Of a DNA stretch of 64,000 nucleotides, positions 16,891 to 27,102 are shown piece by piece. Source of the stretch: Phyllobacterium sp. 21LDTY02-6 (GTDB taxonomy: Bacteria > Pseudomonadota > Alphaproteobacteria > Rhizobiales > Rhizobiaceae); contig NZ_JAMJWD020000004.1 in NCBI RefSeq assembly GCF_023554255.2, positions 434,001 through 498,000 on the forward strand. Direction: 5' to 3'. A model generated the notes under the pieces. It saw only the letters and a list, made by a program, of their open reading frames with translations, did no database searches and had not been told where the DNA came from. The translations under genes were made by a program, and so were the position numbers. Within the stretch, counting starts at the first letter, position 1, and each line of letters begins with the position of its first letter.

Positions 16891-18306
16891 CTATTTCTGC
16901 TTTTCCGCATGAAATTGGCCAATTGGGCCCCGCTGGGACAGCAACGTCTCCACGGCGGCGGCAGCGGCCAGCAGCCGTCCGTCCGCGCCATGCCGTGCCA
17001 TCAGCATGAGCCCGACAGGCAGTTCCGTATCGGGGATCGGCAGGCTTATGGCCGTCAGGTCGAACTGGTTGGCGATTTGCGTATTGCGCAGGAGCAGGCC
17101 CTCGACCTCCCTGTAGACCGCATCGTCGGCAACGGATTGATGTGTCGGCGCCACGATCGGCACCGTCGGCAGGGCGAGAAAGTCGAATTCCGCCAGCCGC
17201 GCATCCATTTCGCCCGCCAGCACCCGGCGTTTCTGCATCAGCGCGACATAGTCCCGTTCCGTCACGCCAAGGCGGCGCAGCAGCGGCCGCTGCACCCGCT
17301 GATCGACATCGAGCCCTGTCTTCTCGAGCCAGCCGGCATGGACGCGGCTCGCCTCGATACCGGCGATGGAGCCGATCGCCGTCGCCTCCGCCATGGCTTC
17401 GATGAGGTCGTCCAACGAGTGTTCCACCAGCAACGCGCCCGCATGCTCGCAAAGCGCGATCGCCCGGGCAAACCCGCCGGCGACAGTCTCGTCGAGCGCC
17501 TGCAGCGGAATGCCGACCGGTATGCCGATCTTCACCCCGGCCAGTTGGCGCGGCTGCAGCGGATGATATGGCTCGCCGGCTATGATCGCGTCCGCCAGCG
17601 CACAATCCGCCACGTTGCGTGCCAGCGGACCTATCGAATCAAGGCTCGGAGATAGCGGAAATGCGCCCGATAGCGGCACGCGCCTTGCCGTGGGCTTGAA
17701 GCCCGTGACACCGTTCAGCGCCGCGGGTATGCGCACCGAGCCGCCCGTGTCGGAGCCGATGGAAATATCGCTCGTCCCTTCCGCCACCGACACCGCCGCA
17801 CCGATCGACGATCCTCCGGCAACCCGCGCTGGATCCACGGCATTGCCGGCCGGCGCGGAGTGCGGGTTGAGCCCGACCGCCGTGAAGGCGAACTCCGTCA
17901 TCAATGTCTTGCCGATGATTATCGCGCCGGCGGCTCGCAGACGTTGCACGACCAGCGCATCGGCAGCAGCGGGCTCCGCCTCGCGCCGCATCAGCGATCC
18001 GGCCAATGTCGGCTCGCCTTCCACATCGAAGAGGTCCTTGATCGAGACGATGCGGCCATCCAGCGCACCGAGCGGCCGGCCCTCGACCCGGCGCTGGTCG
18101 GCGGCGTCCGCCTCCTGTCTCGCCCGCCCGGCATAGATGCGCGTGAATATCCGCTCATCGCCATTGCGGCCGGCAAGGACGCCGAGAACTTCGTCGACAC
18201 GATCGCGCGCGGTTTGCTTCAAGGATTGCAAGGCTTTGGTCTCTCGAATGGCGGGGCGAATATTCATATCGGCTGTCGCGGCCACGGTCAAAACGGCAGG
18301 CGCCAT
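16891..18306 (-). CDS. Amidase signature family hydrolase
   Basis: A 471-residue member of the amidase signature family, which cleaves carbon-nitrogen bonds in amides. The catalytic Ser-cisSer-Lys elements are visible: Lys90 in RIVSIKDLFD, the serine pair in GGSSIGAAVS (166-167) and the nucleophile Ser190 in GSDTGGSVRIPA. The usual GGSSGG has Ile in place of the first following Gly, a small departure. FKPTARRVPLSGAFPLSPSLD follows as expected. It may be a general amidase or AtzF-like; the substrate cannot be told. The start could be 18306 or the ATG 13 codons downstream, and neither has a strong ribosome site. Confidence 0.9.
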   Translation of the reverse strand: MAPAVLTVAATADMNIRPAIRETKALQSLKQTARDRVDEVLGVLAGRNGDERIFTRIYAGRARQEADAADQRRVEGRPLGALDGRIVSIKDLFDVEGEPTLAGSLMRREAEPAAADALVVQRLRAAGAIIIGKTLMTEFAFTAVGLNPHSAPAGNAVDPARVAGGSSIGAAVSVAEGTSDISIGSDTGGSVRIPAALNGVTGFKPTARRVPLSGAFPLSPSLDSIGPLARNVADCALADAIIAGEPYHPLQPRQLAGVKIGIPVGIPLQALDETVAGGFARAIALCEHAGALLVEHSLDDLIEAMAEATAIGSIAGIEASRVHAGWLEKTGLDVDQRVQRPLLRRLGVTERDYVALMQKRRVLAGEMDARLAEFDFLALPTVPIVAPTHQSVADDAVYREVEGLLLRNTQIANQFDLTAISLPIPDTELPVGLMLMARHGADGRLLAAAAAVETLLSQRGPIGQFHAEKQK

Positions 18307-18405
18307 GCACTGGACTCAACGCTGCATTGCAACAATTGCAGTTTTCAGCCGGGCCGAATTGACGGAGACTTATCAGCGGGAGGGTCAACGATAAAGGGGT
18401 AGAAC

Positions 18406-18549
18406 ATGAGCCTTCGCAACCGCATCAGGAAATACCGTCAATACCGGCAGAACCTCTACGAGTTGAGCGTCTGCACGGACCGCAACCTTGCCGATCTTGG
18501 CATCGCACGCTCCGACATCCGCCGCATCGCCTGGATGGCCTGCAATTGA
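18406..18549 (+). CDS. DUF1127 small arginine-rich protein, 47 aa
   Basis: Short gene read directly from the sequence: 47 codons from the ATG at 18406 to the TGA at 18547-18549, with AAAGGGG upstream. The product has the DUF1127 pattern: a basic RNRIRKYRQYRQNLYEL start, then LSVCTDRNLADLGIARSDIR with the family's L-x-D-I-G-I/L-x-R-x-DI core. DUF1127 proteins in alphaproteobacteria bind RNA and take part in phosphate, stress and sRNA regulation; in Rhodobacter one is co-transcribed with the CUCCUCCC sRNAs. Here the matching sRNA candidate lies about 3.4 kb away rather than next to it. Confidence 0.88.
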   Translation: MSLRNRIRKYRQYRQNLYELSVCTDRNLADLGIARSDIRRIAWMACN

Positions 18550-18711
18550 TCAGGTAGTGCTTGCGGGACCAGCCTCTGGTCTTTCCAGGGGCTGCGCCTC
18601 AGCGTCAGGCGAAAAACAGCACGTTCCTGCAAGCCGTTCGCAGCAACGAACGTGCATGGCAGAAAACCGTCCGGTCACATCAGGTTACATCCGGCCGCAA
18701 GGGCGAAACGT

Positions 18712-18936
18712 TCAGCAGGGCGGCTCGTCGCCAAGCTCCCTCGCCTTCCTCCGCAGCAATCCGTCTATTTCTTCCTGCACCTGCGATAGTCCCCAGCCAT
18801 TGGCCAGGGCCTTCCGGTAGACGGAAAGCAATTGCACGGACGACACCTTGTCCAGATAGCGTTCGCGCAGAATATCACGGCAATTGACCGTCAATTGAAC
18901 CTGATCGGCTCCACTTTCAGGAGATGTATTACTCAC
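18712..18936 (-). CDS. Hypothetical 74-aa protein with GTG start
   Basis: Coding frame inferred from GTG at 18936, preceded by AGGGAG eight bases upstream, to the stop at 18712. The product contains LTVNCRDILRERYLDKVSSV and ALANGWGLSQVQEEIDGLLR, an ordinary soluble helical composition. A longer frame reading through the divergent gene upstream has an implausible Pro/Arg/Ser-rich composition and is rejected. No family is recognised. Confidence 0.6.
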   Translation of the reverse strand: MSNTSPESGADQVQLTVNCRDILRERYLDKVSSVQLLSVYRKALANGWGLSQVQEEIDGLLRRKARELGDEPPC

Positions 18937-19069
18937 ATCACGCACTCCCTGAGCGCGGCTCCACCCCGGTAATTGTCGCTTTCGGTCGTCAGCCGCAGCT
19001 TTATATTTGCAGAAAACCGGCGAATAGGCGAGTCTCGGCCTATCCGGGGCGATCAGGGGAACACGCATC

Positions 19070-19498
19070 ATGTTATCGGGATCATGGAAATTCATTGCGG
19101 TCGTCATTGCCCTCATGGCGCTTTCCGGCCGGCCGGTATTGGCCGAGCCATCCCAAGCGCCGCGGGAATTGCAGGGACGATGGCTTGCCGAAGACATCGG
19201 CGGCGCCGGCGTGATCGACCGGCTCCAGACGATCCTCGAAATCCGCGAAGACGGGGCCATAGGCGGTTCGGGCGGTTGCAACCGCATGCGTGGAACAGCC
19301 AAAATCGAAGGCCGGAAGATCAATTTCGGGCCGATCGCAAGCACGAGGATGGCCTGCGTGCCTGCCGCGATGGTTCAGGAACGCAAATTCTTCGCGGCAA
19401 TGGAAAAGGTTCGCTCGTGGCGGATCGACAAGAAGCGGCAAAAACTGGTGTTGCTGGACCGGCGCGGCAAGCGTCTGGTTGTCTTTACCAGGGCTTAG
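19070..19498 (+). CDS. META domain-containing secreted protein (HslJ-like)
   Basis: A 142-residue product with a signal peptide (about residues 1-25, cleavage after PVLA) and one META domain: LQGRWLAEDIGG, the signature GGSGGCNRMRGTAKIEG around residues 64-80, and INFGPIASTRMACVPAAMVQ. META domains occur in heat-shock protein HslJ and related envelope proteins that affect stress or antibiotic tolerance; the molecular function is unknown. It overlaps the end of the convergent LysR gene by four bases. Confidence 0.87.
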   Translation: MLSGSWKFIAVVIALMALSGRPVLAEPSQAPRELQGRWLAEDIGGAGVIDRLQTILEIREDGAIGGSGGCNRMRGTAKIEGRKINFGPIASTRMACVPAAMVQERKFFAAMEKVRSWRIDKKRQKLVLLDRRGKRLVVFTRA

Positions 19499-20391
19499 GG
19501 CAAGTCGACCGTACGGAAGACCTCCACCATCCAGTCCATGAATACGCGCAGCCGCGGCGAGAGCTGCTTGCTGCGCGGATAGAGCAGCGAGACCTGGCTG
19601 GGCGACGGCGGATAGTCCGGCAGGAGCGGTACGAGCTCGCCCGAATTGAAGTATTTTTCCAGCCGATAGCGCGGGGCCTGGATGATGCCGAGGCCGGCAA
19701 GGGCGGCGGCGAAATAGGTTTCCGCGCCCGTGACGGTCATCGCCACCGGCAGCGTGACAGTGCGCAGCGTGCCCTCGACGGAGAATTCCAGCGGCATGAT
19801 CGCCCCGGTCGCCGATGAACGAAAGCCGATCATGGCGTGCCCCGCCAGGTCTTCGATCCGCTGCGGCGCGCCGCGGCTTTGGCAATAGGCCGGAGAGGCA
19901 CATGTGGCCTCGCGCAGGACGGTGAGACGGTGGGCGACCATCTCGCTATCCTGGAGTTCACCGACGCGCAGCACGCAATCCACCCCTTCCCGCACGAGAT
20001 CGACAAACCGGTCGCCCTCGCTCATGTGAAGCTCGATTTCCGGATACAGGGCAAAAAATTCGCCGAGCCGGGGCATGACGAAGGTCCTCGCAAGCATTCC
20101 CTGGACGTCTACCCGCAGCAGCCCCTTTGGCTTGCCTTTCGAAAAAGCCGCCTCCGCATCCTCAAGATCGGCGATCAGCCGCTGGCAACGGCCATAATAT
20201 GCCTCGCCATCGAGTGTCGGCCGCACATGGCGCGTCGTTCGCTGCAGCAGGCGCGCTCCGAGCCGCGCCTCCAGCGCCTTGATCGCATCCGTCACTGTCG
20301 CGCGGGGCAGGCCAAGATCCTGCGCCGCCAGCGTGAAGCTGCGCCTTTCGACGATCCTGACGAATACCCGCATCGCATCATATCGATCCAT
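19495..20391 (-). CDS. LysR family transcriptional regulator
   Basis: A 298-residue regulator. The winged helix-turn-helix is at residues 1-60 (MRVFVRIVERRSFTLAAQDL, PRATVTDAIKALEARLGARL, LLQRTTRHVRPTLDG) and a periplasmic-binding-like effector domain follows. It is divergent from the SDR gene at 20511 with a 119-base intergenic region, the classic LysR arrangement, so it probably controls that SDR. The effector is unknown. Confidence 0.94.
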   Translation of the reverse strand: MDRYDAMRVFVRIVERRSFTLAAQDLGLPRATVTDAIKALEARLGARLLQRTTRHVRPTLDGEAYYGRCQRLIADLEDAEAAFSKGKPKGLLRVDVQGMLARTFVMPRLGEFFALYPEIELHMSEGDRFVDLVREGVDCVLRVGELQDSEMVAHRLTVLREATCASPAYCQSRGAPQRIEDLAGHAMIGFRSSATGAIMPLEFSVEGTLRTVTLPVAMTVTGAETYFAAALAGLGIIQAPRYRLEKYFNSGELVPLLPDYPPSPSQVSLLYPRSKQLSPRLRVFMDWMVEVFRTVDLP

Positions 20392-20510
20392 TGTTCGAAA
20401 ATCCGTATTATCCTGCCGAATTCTAGCCGATTATTCCTACAGCCGGGAGTGCTAAGTTTCGAAGATCGAAGCGAGACGACCGATCAAACTGCGACGAAAG
20501 GAACAATGTC

Positions 20511-21245
20511 ATGAGCGATCGAAGGGTAGCCATCGTAACAGGTGCATCGCGCGGCATCGGTGCGGGCATAGCGGAGCGGCTGGCGAAGGATGGCTTCACC
20601 GTCATCGTCAATTATGCCGGTCGCCACCAGGACGCCGAGGCCGTGGTTGCCGGGATCGAGGCTGGTGGCGGCCAGGCGATAGCGGCACAGGCCGATGTGA
20701 GCGATCCGCAAGCCGTTGCGCGGATGTTCGACGCTGCAGAGGCGGCATTTGGCGGGATCGACATGCTCGTCAACAATGCGGGCATCATGGCGCTCAAGCC
20801 CATCGCCGACAGCGACGACGCCATGTTCGACAGGATGATGGCGATCAACCTGAAAGGCAGCTTCAACTGCATGCGGGAGGCGGCGAGACGCGTACGCGAC
20901 GGCGGGCGCATCATCAATCTTTCCACCAGCGTAGTCGGCATCCGGCTGGAGACCTACGGCATATATGCGGCGACGAAGGCGGCCGTGGAGACGATGGGCG
21001 CCATTCTTTCGAAGGAAATGCGCGGCCGCTCGATCACCGTCAACACAGTGGCGCCGGGCCCGACGGCAACCGACCTTTTCCTCGACGGAAAAACGCCCGA
21101 ACTCGTCGAGCGCCTGGCCAAGATGAACCCGCTGGAGCGGCTGGGCACGCCCGCCGACATCGCCTCCGTCGTCGCTTTCCTTGCCGGACCGGACGGCGGC
21201 TGGATCAACGGCCAGGTCGTCCGCGCCAATGGCGGCATGGTGTAA
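20511..21245 (+). CDS. SDR family oxidoreductase (classical)
   Basis: A 244-residue classical short-chain dehydrogenase. The cofactor motif TGASRGIGAGIAERL begins at residue 10, NNAG is near residue 87, and the catalytic Ser and Tyr-x3-Lys are in LSTSVVGIRLETYGIYAATK. An Arg or Asn rather than Asp after the second strand (NYAGRHQD) suggests NADP preference, as in FabG-like or SDR family members annotated as 3-oxoacyl reductases. Divergent LysR control is likely. The substrate is not assignable. Confidence 0.92.
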   Translation: MSDRRVAIVTGASRGIGAGIAERLAKDGFTVIVNYAGRHQDAEAVVAGIEAGGGQAIAAQADVSDPQAVARMFDAAEAAFGGIDMLVNNAGIMALKPIADSDDAMFDRMMAINLKGSFNCMREAARRVRDGGRIINLSTSVVGIRLETYGIYAATKAAVETMGAILSKEMRGRSITVNTVAPGPTATDLFLDGKTPELVERLAKMNPLERLGTPADIASVVAFLAGPDGGWINGQVVRANGGMV

Positions 21246-21347
21246 GTACATATCGGCGTGGGACTTTGCTCCAAGCGATGGCCCGTAAACTGGCGCCAAT
21301 GAGGAAGTGCCTGGTTACGGGAGTGAAACGCGACAACTTGGACAGCG

Positions 21348-21866
21348 TTATGCAGGAAGTGACGACAGTATTTGTTGCGTAGGAAGGAGGAGCGTCCCAC
21401 CTATTCCCTTCGCATCCACAAAACCAAACTTTCGGTAGAATGTCTCCGCTTCCTTATCAAGAGCATGGACCATGACCGCTCTGAACGCCACTGCTTGCGC
21501 AGCGGAAACAACGCTTAGGAGGGCATTTTTAAGGAGCGCGGCTCCCAGGCCCTTCCCCTGGTGTTTTTCATCGACCGCAAGTCGCGCCAACAGAGCTACC
21601 GGAATTTGGGCTGGTGCCTGTGTCCCTTTTACCTGCCGAGGCGCATCGTTGCGACTTATCATGCCAGCACAAAGGGAGTGATAGCCGACGACAGCATTAG
21701 ACTCATCGGCTATTACGAAGGTTCGTGAATAGCCCTGATTTTGGTTGTAAAGAGCCATGTCTCGCAACCAATCATCAAGCACAGGCTTTCCACTTGAAAA
21801 GCCGTCGAGCAGGTGTTCGCCGGCTAGCGGAGCGGGTCTTCGAAATGCCACGCTTAATCGATCCAC
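21348..21866 (-). CDS. GNAT family acetyltransferase toxin (TacT/AtaT-like)
   Basis: A 172-residue GNAT protein of the toxin class that acetylates aminoacyl-tRNA and stops translation. The acetyl-CoA site is in LAVDEKHQGKGLGAALLKNA and the expected tyrosine is in AETFYRKFGFV. The start resembles TacT: LAGEHLLDGFSSGKPVLDDW. It overlaps the antitoxin gene by 13 bases, with antitoxin first, the standard type II layout. The lower GC of this pair compared with its neighbours, and its place beside tRNA-Phe, suggest horizontal gain. Confidence 0.9.
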   Translation of the reverse strand: MDRLSVAFRRPAPLAGEHLLDGFSSGKPVLDDWLRDMALYNQNQGYSRTFVIADESNAVVGYHSLCAGMISRNDAPRQVKGTQAPAQIPVALLARLAVDEKHQGKGLGAALLKNALLSVVSAAQAVAFRAVMVHALDKEAETFYRKFGFVDAKGIGGTLLLPTQQILSSLPA

Positions 21867-22129
21867 GCCATGTTGCTCTTGAAGAGCCGGACCAATTCTT
21901 TGTTAGGCTTGCCGTCCTTGGAAAGCAGTTCGTTGACATTGTCAAAAACACCAGCGTCAACTCCAATAAAACGCTGGTCAAGTAATTCTTTTTGCGCGGA
22001 GTGGACGGCAGCTTCAGTCATGAATGCAGTGAGCGACTTACCGCAAATTTCGGCTGCCCTACTAATCGTATCATGCGTGTCCGAGTCCATCCGCAGATTG
22101 ATTTTTTCGGTTTTCTTCAAAGCTGACAT
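21854..22129 (-). CDS. DUF1778 ribbon-helix-helix antitoxin (TacA-like)
   Basis: A 91-residue product. The N-terminal INLRMDSDTHDTISRAAEIC is the DNA-binding ribbon-helix-helix, TAFMTEAAVHSAQKELLDQR completes the DUF1778 domain, and the C-terminal tail (KPNKELVRLFKSNMAWID) would wrap the GNAT toxin. It neutralises the toxin and represses the operon. It is the first gene of the TA operon; a 14-bp palindrome lies 86 bases upstream as a candidate operator. Confidence 0.92.
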   Translation of the reverse strand: MSALKKTEKINLRMDSDTHDTISRAAEICGKSLTAFMTEAAVHSAQKELLDQRFIGVDAGVFDNVNELLSKDGKPNKELVRLFKSNMAWID

Positions 22130-22214
22130 TTTTCACACCTCCACCAATCAAAACTATGCAGAATTGAAAGGAACCGTTCTTCTATAAGCTCTGTAGATAG
22201 TGACTTGTATGGAC

Positions 22215-22228
22215 GATGTAAATACATC
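22215..22228. promoter_or_regulatory. Palindrome upstream of the TA operon
   Basis: GATGTAAATACATC is a perfect 14-bp palindrome 86 bases upstream of the antitoxin start in AT-rich DNA. Ribbon-helix-helix antitoxins bind such short palindromes, so it is a candidate operator; the distance is a little large. Confidence 0.4.
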
Positions 22229-22346
22229 AACGATCAATTGTTAAATTGGCGACCCTTGATACCCCACTAACAGCTTTCTGGCGTATGAGAGCTAGCGCAC
22301 CAGAATCGAATCCTGAGACGTTGAATTTTGTCATGAAAAGATGAAG

Positions 22347-22422
22347 TGGTGCCCAGACGCGGATTCGAACCACGGACACGCGGATTTTCAATCCGCTGCT
22401 CTACCAACTGAGCTATCTGGGC
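22347..22422 (-). tRNA. tRNA-Phe (GAA)
   Basis: A full 76-nt cloverleaf on the minus strand. Acceptor GCCCAGA pairs with TCTGGGC, the D-arm has AGCTCAGTTGGTAGAGC, the anticodon stem GCGGA/TCCGC holds the loop TTGAAAA with anticodon GAA, the T-loop is GGTTCGAATCC and the encoded CCA is at 22347-22349. The TA module lies just downstream. Confidence 0.97.
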
Positions 22423-22628
22423 ACTCCCGGCCCGCATTCGCGGCCTGTCGATCGACGTGTTGGTTTCCGTCGGAAGCGCGTGGGTTATAACACTAAAAAT
22501 CGTCCTGTCCAGCATCAACTCACGAATTTTTCGCCGTTTTTCTGCCTCTTGCAAAGGGCAAGGATAGATGCGTTTGTTGATGCAGCTAAGGACGGGATTC
22601 GCAATCTATGGATGAAATGGGGGAGAGG

Positions 22629-23679
22629 GTGGCCACGCCGAAGCCATTTGGCTGGGGAATCATCGGCAGTGGCAGGGTGGCGGGGCAATTCGCATCGGAT
22701 CTTGCCAGCGTCGGGGGCGCGGAACTTGTGGCAAATTATTCCCGCACGCAGGCGAATGCGACGCGCTTCGCCAAGAATTTCCTCAGCCTGCGGCCCTATG
22801 CCGATCTCGATGCCTTCCTGGCCGATCCCGCCATCGATGCCGTCTATATCGCGACGCCGAACTCGCTTCACGTGGCGCAGTCGCTGAAGGCGGTGCGCTC
22901 CGGCAAGCCGGTGCTTGTGGAAAAGCCCCTCGCCCCATCCCATGCCGAGGCCGCCGTTATCCAGCGTGAAGCGGCGCGTGCCAATGTCTTCGCCATGGAG
23001 GCGATGTGGACGCGTTTCCTGCCGGCGGTGATCGCAGCCAAGGCGAAGCTCGATGCGGGCGCCATAGGGACCGTGCGAAGACTGACGGCGGAACTCGCCT
23101 ACAGGCACGAATTCGACCCGCAGGACCGCCTGTTCAGCCGCTCATTGGGTGGCGGGGCGACGCTCGACCTTGGCGTCTATTGCGTCTCGCTGGCCATGTA
23201 TTTTCTCGGGCAGCCGCAGAAGGTCTCGGGCCTGTGGCATGCGGCGCCCAATGGCGTCGACATGAGTTCCGAAATCACGCTGCATTATGATCATGCGACA
23301 GCGGAGCTTTCCTGCGGCTTCGACAGGGATGGCGCCAATCATCTCGTGATCGAGGGGAGCGAAGGCGCGCTCAGGCTCGACAATCCGTTCCTCAAGGCGC
23401 AGCGCCTGACCCTCTATCACGGGCTCGCATGCCGGGCTCCCTTCGGCCCATTGTCGGGTCCGCCCGGCCTCTTCGGCAAAATGCTGGATCGCCTTCCGAT
23501 ACCCGGCCGCAGCACGGAGGAATATCCGTTCGAGGGCAATGGCCTGCAATTCGAGGCGGAAGCCGCCATGCGCGCCATCCAGCGCGGCGAGACCGCAACG
23601 GCGGCGATGCCCATCGGCGACAGCGTCAATGTCCTGCGGGCGCTGAACCTCGTCCTGTCGCAGCCGGCATCGCAGAAGA

Positions 23680-23693
<14 letters not shown>
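22629..23693 (+). CDS. Gfo/Idh/MocA family oxidoreductase
   Basis: An NAD(P)-dependent sugar or cyclitol dehydrogenase-like protein of about 354 residues. The Rossmann motif is GWGIIGSGRVAGQFASDL, followed by VYIATPNSLHV and the signature GKPVLVEKPLAPSHAEA with the catalytic-site EKP lysine. I prefer the GTG start at 22629 because GGGGGAG lies five bases upstream; an ATG at 22608 is the alternative. Its 3' end overlaps the convergent relative by 14 bases. The substrate is unknown; related proteins act on myo-inositol, glucose or trans-dihydrodiols. Confidence 0.9.
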
Positions 23694-24843
<1,150 letters not shown>

Positions 24844-24909
24844 GCTGCGAACATTAACGCCTCGAAGTGAAAAGAGGGTGAAGGCCGGCACCGGACCCCG
24901 CGGGCTGCT

Positions 24910-25119
24910 TCAGCCCTCATCATCCTCATTGCTGTCGTCGGCGCTCTCCACCGCGGGCAGGACATAGGCCCCGCTCAACCAACGGTTGAGATCGATGTCG
25001 CGGCACCGGGCCGAGCAGAATGGATAATGCTCGCGCTGCGACGGCCGCTTGCACTCCGGGCACGGGCGCGGCGGCCGCAAGGGCGTCACTTTGGCTGAGG
25101 TTTTGTTTTCTTCGGTCAA
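24910..25119 (-). CDS. yacG: YacG zinc-finger DNA gyrase inhibitor
   Basis: A small product (69 residues from the chosen TTG start at 25119) with the four-cysteine zinc finger of YacG: PCPECKRPSQREHYPFCSARC, then RDIDLNRWLSGAYVLP. YacG binds GyrB and blocks DNA binding by gyrase. GAGGACGAG precedes the TTG. The gene follows maf by ten bases, the usual alphaproteobacterial order. The tail is acidic. Confidence 0.9.
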   Translation of the reverse strand: MTEENKTSAKVTPLRPPRPCPECKRPSQREHYPFCSARCRDIDLNRWLSGAYVLPAVESADDSNEDDEG

Positions 25120-25129
25120 TGTCTCGTCC

Positions 25130-25747
25130 TCAATGGGCGGAAGACTGCCAATTGGAATAGACAGGGTAGCCTTCGCCGTGAAGCAGGCTCGCGGTTTCAT
25201 GGAGCGGCAGGCCGACCACATTGGAATAGGAGCCCACCAGCTTGACGACGAAGCCGCCGGCGAGGCCCTGGATGGCGTAGCCGCCCGCCTTGCCGCGCCA
25301 CTCGCCGGACGCGAGATAGCTCTCCATCTCCTCGCGCGACAGCCGTTTGAAGCGCACGCGGGTTTCGACGAGGTCCTGGCGTAGCTTGCCGGAAGGCGTA
25401 ACGAGGCAAAGCCCGGTATAGACGCGGTGCGAGCGCCCCGACAGCAGCCTCAGGCAGGCCGTGGCATCGTCGAGTATCTCCGCTTTGGGCAGGACGCGCC
25501 TGCCGACGGCCACCACGGTATCGGCGGCAATGATGAATGTGCCGGTGGTATCGCGCATCTCGCCGGCCACCTTCTCTGCCTTCAGGCGCGACAGGCGTCG
25601 TGCGAGCGAGCGCGGATGCTCGGCGCGCAGCGGGGTCTCGTCCACGTCGGCCGGTGCGAGACGATCAGGTTCTATGCCGATCTGGCCCAGGAGCGCCAGG
25701 CGGCGCGGCGAGCCCGATGCCAAAACAAGTTTCTGCTGATCGCTCAT
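25130..25747 (-). CDS. maf: Maf family nucleotide pyrophosphatase
   Basis: A 205-residue house-cleaning enzyme that hydrolyses non-canonical or excess nucleoside triphosphates. The signature [12 protein letters not shown] is near the N-terminus, [21 protein letters not shown] in the middle and [24 protein letters not shown] near the C-terminus with the usual catalytic residues. It sits between infA and yacG, reading leftward, as in many Hyphomicrobiales. Confidence 0.96.
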   Translation of the reverse strand: MSDQQKLVLASGSPRRLALLGQIGIEPDRLAPADVDETPLRAEHPRSLARRLSRLKAEKVAGEMRDTTGTFIIAADTVVAVGRRVLPKAEILDDATACLRLLSGRSHRVYTGLCLVTPSGKLRQDLVETRVRFKRLSREEMESYLASGEWRGKAGGYAIQGLAGGFVVKLVGSYSNVVGLPLHETASLLHGEGYPVYSNWQSSAH

Positions 25748-25777
25748 CCAGGATGTCCTGAGGCCGGGTGCGGAGGA

Positions 25778-25996
25778 TTATTTGAAACGGTAGGTGATGC
25801 GACCCTTGGTCAGGTCGTAGGGGGTCATTTCGACGAGGACCTTGTCGCCGGCCAGGACGCGAATGCGATTCTTGCGCATGCGGCCTGCGGTATGCGCAAT
25901 GATTTCATGATCGTTTTCAAGCTTCACGCGGAACATCGCGTTGGGCAGCAGCTCCGTTACCAGACCGGGAAACTCCAGTACTTCTTCTTTCGCCAT
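25778..25996 (-). CDS. infA: Translation initiation factor IF-1
   Basis: A 72-residue single OB-fold protein that binds the A site of the 30S subunit. The sequence [19 protein letters not shown], then [20 protein letters not shown] and [20 protein letters not shown] is the canonical IF-1. It is 30 bases upstream of maf and 147 bases downstream of the phosphatase gene, so it may have its own promoter in that gap. Confidence 0.98.
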   Translation of the reverse strand: MAKEEVLEFPGLVTELLPNAMFRVKLENDHEIIAHTAGRMRKNRIRVLAGDKVLVEMTPYDLTKGRITYRFK

Positions 25997-26143
25997 GCGT
26001 TATTTTATCTCCAGATAAGTGAATTGCGGTCTTCGGACCGGAATTTTGCGCGGAACCTATAGTATTGCGCGTCATTTGTGAACAACCGAGTTGGATCAAT
26101 CGCACAGGCCGCCCAAAGGCTGCGGATAGTCGCAGGGGCCGGC

Positions 26144-26650
26144 TCAGCCGCGCGGCGCGAAGCGCTCCTCGATGTGATGCAGCAAATGATCGCGAACGTC
26201 GCGATATGCCTGCAATATCTGATCGCGGCGGCCCCTCACCAGCGTCGGATCGGGCGTCGGCCAATACTCGACCTGCACGGATGACGTCCGCGTCAGTTCC
26301 AGTGCCATATGGTGTGCCTTGGGCGACAATGTAACGATCAGGTCGAAATAATCGTCCTCGAGCTCCTTGAAGGTGCGCGGCAGGGCCGATGTCCGTTGCA
26401 GGCCGATCTCCTCGAGCACGGCATCGACGAACGGATCAGCCTCGCCCTTCTCCACACCGGCGGAGGCGATATAGGTGCGGGAGGGCAATATCCTGCGCGC
26501 CAGTGCCTCGGCGATGGGCGAGCGAATCGAATTCATGCCGCATATGAACAGTACGGCGCCCGGCACCGCCGGTTTGGCGTCTTCGGCGTGGTCGTCCGAT
26601 GCCTGCTCCGGCTGCGGCACTGCCCCTAGCCCCGCCAATGCAGCACACAT
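26144..26650 (-). CDS. Low-molecular-weight protein-tyrosine-phosphatase family protein
   Basis: A 168-residue product. The active-site loop [17 protein letters not shown] has the C-x5-R signature with the Asn of the LMW-PTP/arsenate reductase fold, and the general-acid region is near WPTPDPTL. The N-terminal 30 residues are a low-complexity extension. The ATG at 26650 lies inside the upstream UPF0262 gene (25-base overlap), and the pairing of the two is common in Hyphomicrobiales. The substrate is unknown. Confidence 0.87.
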   Translation of the reverse strand: MCAALAGLGAVPQPEQASDDHAEDAKPAVPGAVLFICGMNSIRSPIAEALARRILPSRTYIASAGVEKGEADPFVDAVLEEIGLQRTSALPRTFKELEDDYFDLIVTLSPKAHHMALELTRTSSVQVEYWPTPDPTLVRGRRDQILQAYRDVRDHLLHHIEERFAPRG

Positions 26651-27102
26651 ACAAGGGTGAAGAGGCGGCGGGCGGTGTCGAAATCGACCTCGATCTTGCC
26701 GCCGAGCCTGTCCATCAGGGCCTGCGAGCCTTCATTGTGCAGGCCGCGGCGCCCCATGTCGATGGCCTCGATCTTGCTCGGGCTCGACGACCGGATAGCT
26801 TCGTAATAGCTCTCGCAGATGAGGAAATAGTCCTTGATGACCTTTCTGAGCGGCGTAAGCGAAAGTATATGCGTGACGACATCCTCGCCGCCATCGCGCG
26901 AGATGGCAAAGATGAGGCGGGATTCGGCGAGCGAAATCTTCAGGCGGTAGGGGCCGGCTCCCTCGTCGCCCACCGGACGGAACGAATTTTCCTCGATCAG
27001 GTCGAATATGGCGACAGCGCGTTCATGCTCGACATCGGGCGTCGAACGGCCAATCGTATCGTCCAGCTCCACGTCCACCAATCTTGCATCGCTTGCCGTC
27101 AT
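26626..27102 (-). CDS. UPF0262 family protein
   Basis: A 158-residue protein matching the alphaproteobacterial UPF0262 family: [20 protein letters not shown], then [13 protein letters not shown]-like [35 protein letters not shown] and [21 protein letters not shown]-like text. The function is unknown; it is always found near hisD. It overlaps hisD by the four bases ATGA, so the two are translationally coupled. Confidence 0.93.
   Translation of the reverse strand: MTASDARLVDVELDDTIGRSTPDVEHERAVAIFDLIEENSFRPVGDEGAGPYRLKISLAESRLIFAISRDGGEDVVTHILSLTPLRKVIKDYFLICESYYEAIRSSSPSKIEAIDMGRRGLHNEGSQALMDRLGGKIEVDFDTARRLFTLVCVLHWRG

Noticed and set aside
22295-22320. Partial tRNA-like 3' end (GATTCGATTCTGGTGCGC on the minus strand) between the TA module and tRNA-Phe
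   Set aside because: It looks like an att remnant, but only a short T-arm-like stretch matches and there is no integrase or second boundary.
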